Of a stretch of DNA of 64,000 bases, positions 33,633-41,830 are shown piece after piece. Location: contig NZ_CP089538.1 in assembly GCF_021233055.1 (NCBI RefSeq), forward strand, positions 2,310,501-2,374,500, given 5' to 3'. The stretch is from Spirosoma oryzicola. GTDB lineage: Bacteria; Bacteroidota; Bacteroidia; Cytophagales; Spirosomataceae. Below the pieces are notes generated by a model. That model was not told the origin of the DNA and ran no database searches. It saw only the letters and a program-made list of their open reading frames with translations. How positions within the stretch are numbered: the stretch's first letter is position 1; the number at the start of each line of letters is the position of its first letter. The position numbers and the translations under genes were made by a program.

Positions 33633-34823
33633 ATGCGACGATTTCTTTCGCTGGCGACGATCACCAACGTTGCTTTCATTGGCTTTAGTTTGCTGGGTTG
33701 TCAGAGTGACCGCGACGTAGAGCCAACCTTTTCGGCCGACTGTCTGGTCAAAGCGTCAACGACCAACGGTCAGACGATTGCCGGTTCTTATATCGTTACC
33801 TATCAGCCAACGAAAACCCTGCCAACGGCATCGGGCGCCCGCATGGCTGCCGTCGAAGCGACCGCCGAACAATTGCTGACGAGCTATCAGGTGTCTGATC
33901 CGCAGGTCGATGTGCTCGGCGCGGGTGAGCAGACCAGTTTTTTGGCGCATTTATCCGCCGACGAATTGAACCGAGTCCGGCAAGACCCGGCGGTGGCCTC
34001 GGTCGAACCCGATCGGATTATGTCGATCTGCAATTGCGTGGATGTGCAAACGTCTTCGACGCTGCTCTGGAACATCCAGCAGACCGGCTACGGGCGGGGG
34101 GATGTGCAAACAAACAAAACCGTCTGGATCATTGACACCGGTATCGACCTGGACCACCCGGACCTGAATGTCGATTTAACTCGAAGCCGTTCGTTCGTGA
34201 GCGGCCAAACCTCGGCGGACGATGAAAATGGTCACGGCACGCACGTGGCCGGAATCATTGGGGCAAAAAATAACAACGTTGGTGTAACGGGTATCGCTTC
34301 GGGAGCGAAGCTGGTCGCATTACGGGTGCTGGACGATGAAGGCGAAGGGCGCTTGTCGGGTATTATTCAGGCGGTCAACTATGTGGCACAGAACGGTAAA
34401 GCGGGTGATGTGGTGAACATGAGCCTCGGCGGAGAAGGAATATCCAATTCACTCGAACGGTCTATTCTCCAGGCGGCTAATGCGGGTATTCTGTTCGCGA
34501 TTGCGGCTGGCAACGACGGCAAAAACAGCGATAATTACTCGCCCGCGCGGGTGAACCACGCCAACGTTTTTACCGTATCAGCGATGGACAAAAACAATAA
34601 CTTTGCGTCGTTTTCTAATTTCGGTAGCAGCGTGGATGTCTGCGCGTACGGTGTTCGGATCACGTCGACGTATAAAGGCGGTAAGTATGCTATTCTGAGC
34701 GGAACGTCGATGGCTGCGCCCCACGTAGCCGGTTTATTATTGATCCGTGGAAACAAGCTGCCTACGCACGGCACCGTACAGGGCGATCCTGATGGTAAGC
34801 CCGATCCCATGGCGGGGGAATAA
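33633..34823 (+). CDS. Subtilisin-like serine protease (S8), lipoprotein
   Basis: A 396-residue protein when started at the Met that begins a lipoprotein signal (lipobox SLLGC, Cys23); an 18-residue in-frame extension upstream would spoil the signal. An I9-type propeptide/inhibitor domain covers about 50-130. The S8 triad is Asp168 in WIIDTGID, His201 in NGHGTHVAG and Ser359 in SGTSMAAPHVAG, with oxyanion Asn294. All are intact, so an active surface or periplasmic protease is expected. The tail after the catalytic domain is short, without a type IX sorting domain. Confidence 0.93.
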   Translation: MRRFLSLATITNVAFIGFSLLGCQSDRDVEPTFSADCLVKASTTNGQTIAGSYIVTYQPTKTLPTASGARMAAVEATAEQLLTSYQVSDPQVDVLGAGEQTSFLAHLSADELNRVRQDPAVASVEPDRIMSICNCVDVQTSSTLLWNIQQTGYGRGDVQTNKTVWIIDTGIDLDHPDLNVDLTRSRSFVSGQTSADDENGHGTHVAGIIGAKNNNVGVTGIASGAKLVALRVLDDEGEGRLSGIIQAVNYVAQNGKAGDVVNMSLGGEGISNSLERSILQAANAGILFAIAAGNDGKNSDNYSPARVNHANVFTVSAMDKNNNFASFSNFGSSVDVCAYGVRITSTYKGGKYAILSGTSMAAPHVAGLLLIRGNKLPTHGTVQGDPDGKPDPMAGE

Positions 34824-34918
34824 CGAACGGCTCGTAGCGTTCAAGCGTCATGAACCAGCACGTAGTCCTCTGCCTAATGAGGAGCTATTTATATATTTTG
34901 TAACTGATTATGAATCGG

Positions 34919-35013
34919 CGTTTTGTCATCCCGACGCTAGGAGGGATCTCCGGTAGCAGGCTAACTTTGTGACAACTACCGAAGATCCCTCCTAGCGTCG
35001 GGATGACAAAACG
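34919..35013. repeat. Palindromic repeat, family B (38-bp arms)
   Basis: Arms 34919-34956 and 34976-35013 differ at one base and flank a 19-nt loop. Each arm reads TTTTGTCATCCCGACG from its outer end, then a CTAGGAGGGATCT segment. Sixteen bases (CGTCGGGATGACAAAA) recur at 41710-41725. It lies between convergent genes, next to a separate true terminator. Confidence 0.85.
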
Positions 35014-35031
35014 TCGGTTTTACTGCTAAAT

Positions 35032-35079
35032 AAAGAAGAGGACCCGAAGCACTGATAAGCGCTTCGGGTCCTCTTCTTT
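35032..35079. terminator. Bidirectional intrinsic terminator
   Basis: Perfect 19-bp arms with a 10-nt loop. The stem core GACCCGAAGC is flanked by A-rich and T-rich ends on both sides, so it can stop the protease transcript on the plus strand and the GNAT/nitrilase transcript on the minus strand. Confidence 0.8.
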
Positions 35080-35097
35080 AGTGTATTATGCGATCGA

Positions 35098-36696
35098 TTA
35101 CTCGGCCACGACGATGACGGGAGCTACTACTTCCGGGTCGTTGTCGGCCGATGCTTTCTTCTGTTTCAACGCTTTTTTGGCTGCTTTCTTCAACGTAACG
35201 TCGTATAGATCCGTCCGGCGGTCTTTAAGCACCTGCACCGAGCCGTGTTCGTGAAGCTCTTTAAGCAAGCTCAGATCTACGTCGGCAATAAGCACCATTT
35301 CCGTGTTGGCGGTTGCCTCAGCTTTAACGGCATTGGTCGGAAACTGAAAATCTGATGGCGTAAACACCGCCGATTGGGCGTAGTTGATGTCCATGTTATG
35401 CACCTTCGGGAGATTGCCGACGCAGCCCGAAATGGCGACGTAGCATTCGTTTTCGATAGCCCGTGCCTGCGCGCAGTGGCGTACGCGTGAGTAACCATTC
35501 TGCGTATCGGTCAGGAAAGGAACGAACAGAATCTGCATGCCCTGCTGCGCCAGAATCCGGCCCAGTTCGGGGAACTCAACGTCGTAGCAGATCAGCATAC
35601 CAATCTTACCACAGTCGGTGTCGAACGCGCGTATTTCGTAGCCGCCCACCATACCGTAGTGCTTCACTTCATTCGGCGTAATGTGAATCTTCCGGTACTC
35701 TTCCCAGGAGCCATCCCGGCGGCAGAGGTAAGCGACGTTATAGAGTTTACCATCGTCGTCAACGAGTGGCATACTGCCGCCCACGATATTGACGTTGTAG
35801 GAAATCGCCAGTTCACACAGTTTTTCGCGCACCGGTTCGGTAAAGTCGGCGAGTTTTCGAATCGCTACCGGCTCCGGCAGATCGTTGAAATCGGCCATCA
35901 GCGGTGTGTTGAAAAACTCCGGCAACACCATGAAGTCGGCCCGGTAATCACTCACCGCATTCACGAAGAATTCGATCTGATCGAGAAATGACGCCAGGTT
36001 TTTAAACAGACGCATCTGCCACTGAATGACGCCAAGCCGGATAATCGAGTCGGTATGCGGCTTTTTGTCTTTCTCGACAACGTAGTAGATATTGATCCAT
36101 TCCAGCAGCGTTGCGTACTCCTTTGACTCCGTATCGCCGGGTAGGTAGCCGCGCAGCACCTTCCGAACGTGGAAATCGTTCGAGAGCTGGAACGTGAGCG
36201 TCGGGTCGTAAATTTCTTTTTGCTTTACCTTGGCGATGTACTCGCGGGGCGACAGTTCGTCGGCGTATTTGCTGTAGTTCGGAATGCGGCCACCCGCCAG
36301 AATCCCTTTCAGGTTCAGCTGCTCACACAATTCCTTGCGGGCATCGTACAGCCGCCGACCCAACCGCAAATCACGGTAGTCGGGGTGTACGAATACTTCG
36401 ATCCCGTAGAGGTAATCTCCGCCGTCGTTATGCGTTTTGAAGGAATATCCCCCCGTAATTTCGTAGTACGTATGGTTGTCGCCGAACTGGTCGTATTTGA
36501 CCCGGATAGCCAGTGCGCTGGCAACGACTTTACCGTCTACTTCTACGCAGAACTGACCTTCCGGAAAAATAGTCAGCAGCTTATTGATCGAACTTTTCGA
36601 CCAGTAATCGCCACCGATACCACTGTACACTTCGATCATGGCCTCTTTGAGGTCATGGTAATCTTCTTTCTGTAAGTTTCTAACCTGTATATGCAT
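35098..36696 (-). CDS. GNAT acetyltransferase fused to carbon-nitrogen hydrolase
   Basis: A 532-residue two-domain protein. The N-terminal half (about 1-210) is a GNAT domain with the acetyl-CoA-binding region VHPDYRDLRLGRRLYDAR. The C-terminal half (about 220-500) is a nitrilase-superfamily domain with the Glu-Lys-Cys triad in VLPEFFN, EYRKIHIT and LICYDVEFPE. A Lys/Ala-rich tail follows. The start MHIQVRNLQKEDY at 36696 is chosen over a longer ORF. Substrates are unknown; one domain might release and the other modify an amine. Confidence 0.88.
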   Translation of the reverse strand: MHIQVRNLQKEDYHDLKEAMIEVYSGIGGDYWSKSSINKLLTIFPEGQFCVEVDGKVVASALAIRVKYDQFGDNHTYYEITGGYSFKTHNDGGDYLYGIEVFVHPDYRDLRLGRRLYDARKELCEQLNLKGILAGGRIPNYSKYADELSPREYIAKVKQKEIYDPTLTFQLSNDFHVRKVLRGYLPGDTESKEYATLLEWINIYYVVEKDKKPHTDSIIRLGVIQWQMRLFKNLASFLDQIEFFVNAVSDYRADFMVLPEFFNTPLMADFNDLPEPVAIRKLADFTEPVREKLCELAISYNVNIVGGSMPLVDDDGKLYNVAYLCRRDGSWEEYRKIHITPNEVKHYGMVGGYEIRAFDTDCGKIGMLICYDVEFPELGRILAQQGMQILFVPFLTDTQNGYSRVRHCAQARAIENECYVAISGCVGNLPKVHNMDINYAQSAVFTPSDFQFPTNAVKAEATANTEMVLIADVDLSLLKELHEHGSVQVLKDRRTDLYDVTLKKAAKKALKQKKASADNDPEVVAPVIVVAE

Positions 36697-36794
36697 AGGC
36701 GTTGACTGTTCCGGCGGAATGAACCTGACTTTCTGATGGATAAAATAATGCTTGTGCTTGGCACTTGGTAGCGGACTGTATACCAGACCTGAAA

Positions 36795-37808
36795 TCAACG
36801 TAAGCGTACTTCCAGATTCGTCATCATCTCGTCCGTTAAGTCGAGGTGGGTTACAAAACGGACCAAATGCTTGCCGAAGGCTACGCTCCGAATGCCTTTC
36901 GTTTCTAGTTGTGCAACGTAATCGGTCGCCAAGAGGTTTGCCGACAGCTTAAAAATTACGATATTGGTGTCAATCGGTAAAATGCTCTCTACTTCAGGGG
37001 CTTGTTCGAGCATGATGCCGATTTTACGGGCGCGGGCATGGTCGATTTTCAGCCGGTCGATGTGGTGATCGAGCGCGTAGATACCCGCTGCCGCCAGAAA
37101 TCCGGCTTGCCGCCAGCCACCACCCATGAGCTTACGATACCGCCGGGCCTGACGGATCATGTCGGCCTTTCCGATCAACAGCGAACCGACCGGACAGCCT
37201 AATCCTTTCGATAGACAAATGCTGATCGAATCAAAAAGTTGGCCGTACGCTTCCGTGGGATCACCTGTTTCGACGAGCGCGTTGAACAGGCGAGCACCGT
37301 CGAGATGCAGGATCAAACCATGCTCGTCGCAGACTTGCCGGATGGCCGCAATTTCGGGAACGGTATAGTAGCAGCCTCCTCCTTTGTTGACCGTGTTTTC
37401 CAGCACCACCAGCCGGGATAACGGTTTGTGCGAATCGGCGGGGTTGTAAATGTATTCGCGGATCAGATCGGGGGTAAGCTTACCGCGTTCGCCCTGCGGC
37501 AGACTGGCCGATGCCAGCGCATTGACCGAAATACCACCGCCTTCGTATTGGTACACATGGGACAGGTAATCACAGATCACATCGTCGCCGGGGCGGGTAT
37601 GCGTACGAATCGCCAGTTGGTTGGTCATCGTGCCCGACGCGCAGAAAAGCGCGGCTTCCATACCGAACAAGGCGGCTGCTTTCGCTTCGAGGGCATTGAC
37701 GGTCGGGTCATCACCCAGTACATCGTCGCCTAGTTGAGCCGTAAACATAGCCTCGCGCATGGCGGGCGTCGGTTGCGTAATCGTGTCGCTTCGTAGGTCA
37801 ATAATCAT
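36795..37808 (-). CDS. ltaE: Low-specificity L-threonine aldolase
   Basis: A 337-residue fold type I PLP enzyme that splits threonine or allo-threonine to glycine and acetaldehyde. [12 protein letters not shown] opens the protein, [10 protein letters not shown] carries the PLP Asp, and Lys201 in [13 protein letters not shown] is the Schiff-base lysine. The start at 37808 follows family alignment; an upstream in-frame extension runs through the promoter. A TTTG-N20-GACCTTTG promoter ends 5 bp from the ATG. It is divergent from the inositol monophosphatase-like gene. Confidence 0.93.
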   Translation of the reverse strand: MIIDLRSDTITQPTPAMREAMFTAQLGDDVLGDDPTVNALEAKAAALFGMEAALFCASGTMTNQLAIRTHTRPGDDVICDYLSHVYQYEGGGISVNALASASLPQGERGKLTPDLIREYIYNPADSHKPLSRLVVLENTVNKGGGCYYTVPEIAAIRQVCDEHGLILHLDGARLFNALVETGDPTEAYGQLFDSISICLSKGLGCPVGSLLIGKADMIRQARRYRKLMGGGWRQAGFLAAAGIYALDHHIDRLKIDHARARKIGIMLEQAPEVESILPIDTNIVIFKLSANLLATDYVAQLETKGIRSVAFGKHLVRFVTHLDLTDEMMTNLEVRLR

Positions 37809-37813
37809 GTAAA

Positions 37814-37845
37814 CAAAGGTCGCGCAGAATGGAATTGCGGGCAAA
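37814..37845 (-). promoter_or_regulatory. ltaE promoter abutting its start codon
   Basis: On the minus strand TTTG (37845-37842), a 20-bp spacer and GACCTTTG (37821-37814). Only 5 bp separate the -7 element from the ATG at 37808, predicting a very short or absent leader. Confidence 0.55.
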
Positions 37846-37903
37846 CAAACGGCTCCTGTTTCGGCTTTTTTATATCTTAAGCGCCAAAATGGCTTATCTT
37901 CGA

Positions 37904-38728
37904 ATGACTTCAAACGAATCAGATTTTTCTTCTCTCGATTTAGCTGCGCTTACGAGCGATATTTGCGCCATCGCCACCGATGCTGGGGCGTTTCTGCTTC
38001 AGGAGCGCAGCCGATTTCAGCGGGATGACATTGAGTACAAAGGACTCAACAACCTCGTTTCTTACGTCGATAAAGAAACCGAGAAGCAACTCGTTACCCG
38101 GCTTAACCAGTTGCTACCCCAGGCTGGTTTCATCACGGAGGAAGGAACCACGGGGCAGGAAGCCGACCCGACCGCGCTAAACTGGATCATCGATCCGCTC
38201 GATGGTACCGCCAATTTTATCCATAATCTACCGGTGTTTTCGGTCAGCATCGGTCTGGCGCTGGGTAGCACGCCCATTGCTGGCGTAATCTACGACCCAA
38301 ACAGAGCGGAGTGCTTTTCGGCCTGGCAGGGTGGGGGCGCGTATTGCAACGGCAGCAAGATTTCCGTTTCGCCCGCTACGCAATTGGGGGAAAGTCTCAT
38401 TGCGACGGGTTTTCCGTACTACAGCTTCGATCAGATGCAAAAGTACCTGCAAATTCTGGAGACGCTGATGCAGCAAACGCACGGCCTGCGCCGGATGGGA
38501 TCGGCGGCTATCGACCTGGCTTACGTAGCCTGCGGACGGTTTGAAGCTTTTTACGAATACAATCTCAATTCGTGGGATATGGCTGCGGGGGTATTGCTCG
38601 TGCAGGAAGCGGGTGGTGTGGTTACGGACTTTGAGGGGGGCGATGCGTTTCTGTTTCGAGGGGATGTTATAGCGGGTTCCGGTATGCATTCGGAGCTATT
38701 GCGCGTTATTCAGGACTATTGGCGGTAA
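37904..38728 (+). CDS. Inositol monophosphatase family phosphatase
   Basis: A Mg-dependent, Li-sensitive-type phosphatase fold of about 274 residues. Motif 1 is FITEEGTTG (metal-binding Glu), motif 2 WIIDPLDGTANFIHNLP (Asp-Pro-Leu-Asp-Gly), and motif 3 SWDMAAGVLLVQEAGG. SuhB-like or CysQ-like roles are both possible; the sequence does not decide. Starts at 37829 and 37889 are also in frame. I prefer 37904 (MTSNESDFSSLDL) because family members begin near there and the divergent ltaE promoter overlaps the longest form. Confidence 0.88.
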   Translation: MTSNESDFSSLDLAALTSDICAIATDAGAFLLQERSRFQRDDIEYKGLNNLVSYVDKETEKQLVTRLNQLLPQAGFITEEGTTGQEADPTALNWIIDPLDGTANFIHNLPVFSVSIGLALGSTPIAGVIYDPNRAECFSAWQGGGAYCNGSKISVSPATQLGESLIATGFPYYSFDQMQKYLQILETLMQQTHGLRRMGSAAIDLAYVACGRFEAFYEYNLNSWDMAAGVLLVQEAGGVVTDFEGGDAFLFRGDVIAGSGMHSELLRVIQDYWR

Positions 38729-38767
38729 AACAAGTTGTCTCTAAAAATCGTCAAATCAGCTTAGCAA

Positions 38768-39319
38768 ATGCAGGATATCGATAGTCTCCGCTACCCCATC
38801 GGCCACTTTGCGCACGGGAGCGTATTTTCACCTGAAGAATTAAATGGACAAATTAGGTCCATTGCCGAAATGCCCATCCGACTAACGGAACTAGTCGGGA
38901 AGTGGGGCGACGACCGGTTGGACACGCCCTACCGACCCGAAGGCTGGACCGTTCGGCAGGTGGTGCATCACGTTGCCGACAGCCATATCAACGCCTACGT
39001 CCGAACGAAGCTGGCGCTTACGGAGGACAATCCAACCATTTCTCCCTACGAAGAAGGCGAATGGGCTAAATTACCGGATTACTCGCTTGAAATCGCTTCG
39101 TCGCTGGTTATTCTGAGAAATCTGCACCAGCGTTGGACAACTGTGCTCGAATCGCTCAGTGAGGACCAGCTAAACCGTACCTATTTTCACCCAGCCAGTC
39201 AGCGGTCGTTTCCTGTGTCGGAAGTGATCGGGATGTATGCCTGGCATGGTGAGCATCATCATCAGCACATTTATCGGCTGGCCGCCCGGAACGGTTGGCT
39301 TCAAAACAACGTTGACTAA
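38768..39319 (+). CDS. DinB/YfiT-like putative metal-dependent hydrolase or bacillithiol-transferase-like protein
   Basis: A 183-residue four-helix-bundle protein of the DinB_2/YfiT group. The three metal-binding histidines are in VHHVADSH (helix 2) and in WHGEHHHQHI near the C-terminus. RYPIGHFAHG is the usual YfiT N-terminus. Bacillus YfiT was described as a metal-dependent hydrolase, and relatives act as thiol-S-transferases; many Bacteroidota genomes carry such genes. It starts 39 bp after the phosphatase gene and may be cotranscribed. Confidence 0.87.
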   Translation: MQDIDSLRYPIGHFAHGSVFSPEELNGQIRSIAEMPIRLTELVGKWGDDRLDTPYRPEGWTVRQVVHHVADSHINAYVRTKLALTEDNPTISPYEEGEWAKLPDYSLEIASSLVILRNLHQRWTTVLESLSEDQLNRTYFHPASQRSFPVSEVIGMYAWHGEHHHQHIYRLAARNGWLQNNVD

Positions 39320-39327
39320 TATATACA

Positions 39328-39376
39328 GCCAGTCAGACAGTGAATGACAAACGAACGTATTTCGGGTCTGACTGGC
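39328..39376. repeat. Inverted repeat between YfiT-like and Cys-rich peptide genes
   Basis: Perfect 11-bp arms (GCCAGTCAGAC and complement) with a 27-nt loop, 8 bp after the YfiT-like stop. It is terminator-like in place but lacks a T-tract. Confidence 0.55.
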
Positions 39377-39397
39377 CATCAAGTAATCTAGCGAGCC

Positions 39398-39553
39398 ATG
39401 CAGGAGTTGATTATTGTGCTGGTTTTTGTGCTTGCCTTAGGGTATTTAGGAAGCCGGGCTTACCAAAGCTTTTCCAAAAAAAAGGCGGGCTGTGGTAAGG
39501 GCTGTGGCTGCGCTACGGACGCGAAATCATCTCGCGTAAGTGCCGTCAAATGA
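39398..39553 (+). CDS. FeoB-associated Cys-rich membrane peptide
   Basis: A complete 51-residue ORF. One N-terminal helix (about 3-18, LIIVLVFVLALGYLG) is followed by a short linker and the cluster CGKGCGC (Cys32, Cys36, Cys38) typical of the small FeoB-associated Cys-rich protein family. These usually sit beside feoB and may help ferrous iron transport; no feoA or feoB is visible here. The gene is just upstream of the DUF4403 lipoprotein gene (51 bp) in the same direction. Confidence 0.75.
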   Translation: MQELIIVLVFVLALGYLGSRAYQSFSKKKAGCGKGCGCATDAKSSRVSAVK

Positions 39554-39604
39554 ATAAGTGTTTTCGGCTTTAACATTTTTGTTAGCTAATGGTTTGTTGT
39601 TGCA

Positions 39605-40993
39605 GTGAAAGCACAACGAATCATCGGACTATTTTTTATAGCAGCGGCATTGATCGGTTCCGTGAGTTGCCATCGTGTCCGCCCAAAACCACCTGTAACC
39701 CAGGATTTCGAGCCTCCCATCCCGGAGCCCATTTCGTATGTGGCGGGTGAGGTTACCTTCAAAATCAGGGATCTGGAGCAGAAGATCAACCAATCGCTTG
39801 GTGTTGTGCTCGTTCCCGAAGAAACGTTCGAAGGTAAAAAGGGGGAAGCCTGGCACCTTCGGGTCGAACGCACGGGTCCCGTTCGTATCCAGTATGCGAA
39901 TCGGAAAGTGTCGTTTTCTGCGCCGTTGCGGGTGTGGTACACCAATCCAATTGGCATCAGTAAGAAACGCAAAAGACGCTCGCTCTGTGCGCTCTCCGTC
40001 AACTTCGTGAGTCCGCTCGACATTGCGTCAAACTGGCGCTTGAATACCCATTCCCGTTTTGAAAATTACCAGTGGATTGAACAGCCCACCGTGCGTTTGC
40101 TGGGCGTGAAAATTGGCGTGACCAAGCTAGCCGAAAGTATGCTCGACAAACGGAAAGCAGAAATCGAAGGTGCTATTGATCAGGCGGTTCACAATGAATT
40201 ACGGCTGGATCGACACATCCGTAAGGTCTGGCGGGATATGCAAAAACCATTGCGAATCGCTAAAAAACCCGAAGAAATCTGGATTGTTCCCAAGCCCTTC
40301 AGCATCGCAGCGGCTCCCGTCTTTGGGGATAAAAAGCGCATAACTGTACCGCTTCAAATCGCCTTTCGGGTTGAAACGAAGGTAGGAGCGATGCCCGTTG
40401 CTACCGAATTGGAGCGGCTGCCCCGCCTGCTGAGACGGGCTAAAACGCCGGAATCGTCGCGGTTGAAGGTGAGGGCGTTTATTCCATTTAACGATGTTAA
40501 CCGAGTCGTAGCCCGCGCGCTGACGGAGCAAAAGTTGGGCCTAGCGGGTGGAAAGGTCAAGATAAAAAACGCAACTGTTTATGGTGGCGGCCATTCGTTG
40601 ATTCTAAAAACCGAAGTCACCGGAGCTGTCAACGGAACGTTGTATTTTCATGGTCAGCCGAGTTACGATACGTTGAGCAATACCTTGCAGATCAAGGATC
40701 TTGATTTTGATGTAGATACGAAAGAACGGCTGTTCGCTACGGCTGACTGGCTACTCCATGATCACCTCCGCGATACGCTCCAGTCGGTGATGGTCATACC
40801 CCTGCGCCACCAGATTGCGGGTATTCCCGAAAAGATTGAAACGGCCTTTGCCCGTGGGGGAGCCGGAAAAAAAACGGCCCTCGACATCGACGCATTCCGG
40901 CTGGTGCCCGAGCGGGTAGTTGTCCGGCCCGACGGGGTTCAGGTGTTAATCAAGGTGGAGTCGAAGGTAGCCGTCAGCGTAAAGAAAATATAA
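39605..40993 (+). CDS. DUF4403 family lipoprotein
   Basis: A 462-residue protein starting with GTG. The SPII signal has lipobox GSVSC near residue 22. The body fits DUF4403: the early YVAGEVTFKIRDLEQKIN strand-helix unit, repeated beta-rich halves, and the final DIDAFRLVPERVVVRPDGVQV. Family members are envelope proteins that look like lipid-binding tubular (SMP/BPI-like) folds, but function is unproven. Location is probably periplasmic leaflet or outer membrane. No in-frame ATG gives the lipoprotein signal, so GTG is the best start. Confidence 0.85.
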   Translation: MKAQRIIGLFFIAAALIGSVSCHRVRPKPPVTQDFEPPIPEPISYVAGEVTFKIRDLEQKINQSLGVVLVPEETFEGKKGEAWHLRVERTGPVRIQYANRKVSFSAPLRVWYTNPIGISKKRKRRSLCALSVNFVSPLDIASNWRLNTHSRFENYQWIEQPTVRLLGVKIGVTKLAESMLDKRKAEIEGAIDQAVHNELRLDRHIRKVWRDMQKPLRIAKKPEEIWIVPKPFSIAAAPVFGDKKRITVPLQIAFRVETKVGAMPVATELERLPRLLRRAKTPESSRLKVRAFIPFNDVNRVVARALTEQKLGLAGGKVKIKNATVYGGGHSLILKTEVTGAVNGTLYFHGQPSYDTLSNTLQIKDLDFDVDTKERLFATADWLLHDHLRDTLQSVMVIPLRHQIAGIPEKIETAFARGGAGKKTALDIDAFRLVPERVVVRPDGVQVLIKVESKVAVSVKKI

Positions 40994-41001
40994 CGGATTG
41001 G

Positions 41002-41628
41002 TCAGGGTTTCCAGCGCCACAGGTACCGGCAGGCGGTAGTTCGGTAGGGCCGCCAGGCATCGGCAATCTGGTGCAGTGCGTTATATAACGTTTTTCCGGT
41101 AAGTCCGTTCGTTTGCTCCGGGTAAGCCAGGATCATCCGCTGGCGAATAACCAGATCATCAATCGGGAAAACGTCGGGCCGATTCAGCACAAACATCAGG
41201 AGCATTTCGACGGTCCACCGGCCCACCCCCTTGATGGGAATGAGGTACTGCACAATCGCTTCGTCAGTCATCGGATCAAGGTGCGCCCGGTCGATGGGGT
41301 TGACCAGCGAAAACTCCGCGACACTTTGCAGGTACTTGATTTTTTGACCGGACAGACCCGCGCTACGTAATTCCTCGGTTGTTTTCAAAAGCAAATCACG
41401 GGCGTGTGGGTAACCATCCGCGAACAAAAGCTGAAAGCGGGTAAAAATTGCGTCAGCCGCTTTCACCGAGATTTGTTGCGAAACAATGCTTTCGAGCAGG
41501 GCCAGATAAACGTCATCGGCGTAATCATTAAAAACTTTGGGATCGGGCGTTTCGGCCATCAGCCGGGCCATAACCGGGTCTTGCGCCAGGTGGTCGAGAG
41601 CCGCTGCTGAATCGGGTGTAATGGGCAT
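41002..41628 (-). CDS. DNA-3-methyladenine glycosylase, AlkA-like HhH-GPD
   Basis: A 208-residue HhH-GPD base-excision enzyme. The helix-hairpin-helix is in IKGVGRWTVEMLL (about 132-144) and the catalytic aspartate is Asp158 in VFPIDDLVIR. It lacks the N-terminal domain of E. coli AlkA (282 residues) and resembles the compact MagIII/Mag1-like glycosylases that excise alkylated purines. No 4Fe-4S cluster cysteines are present, which excludes Nth/MutY types. It converges on the DUF4403 gene with only 8 bp between stops. Confidence 0.9.
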   Translation of the reverse strand: MPITPDSAAALDHLAQDPVMARLMAETPDPKVFNDYADDVYLALLESIVSQQISVKAADAIFTRFQLLFADGYPHARDLLLKTTEELRSAGLSGQKIKYLQSVAEFSLVNPIDRAHLDPMTDEAIVQYLIPIKGVGRWTVEMLLMFVLNRPDVFPIDDLVIRQRMILAYPEQTNGLTGKTLYNALHQIADAWRPYRTTACRYLWRWKP

Positions 41629-41701
41629 GAACTGACTTAGATAATGCGAATAATGGATTTAAATATCTGAAATTCAAACAGTTATTATTTAATTTACATT
41701 G

Positions 41702-41727
41702 TTTTTTGTCGTCGGGATGACAAAAAA
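41702..41727. repeat. Short palindromic repeat, family B
   Basis: Arms TTTTTTGTC and GACAAAAAA flank the loop GTCGGGAT. The stretch CGTCGGGATGACAAAA (41710-41725) is identical to part of the long palindrome at 34919-35013. It lies 104 bp past the stop of the GH-A gene. Confidence 0.65.
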
Positions 41728-41830
41728 ATACCCATCATTTACGTTAGATGACGCTTACCGAAACTCGTCTTAGCGGGAATGGTAGCGCTGGTTTGCTGTA
41801 CCAACCGCAGGGGTACAAATTTGTTTCTGC

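Noticed and set aside
36697..36798. Longer N-terminus for the GNAT/nitrilase fusion
   Set aside because: The extra 34 residues precede the normal GNAT start (MHIQVRNLQ) and have no family counterpart.
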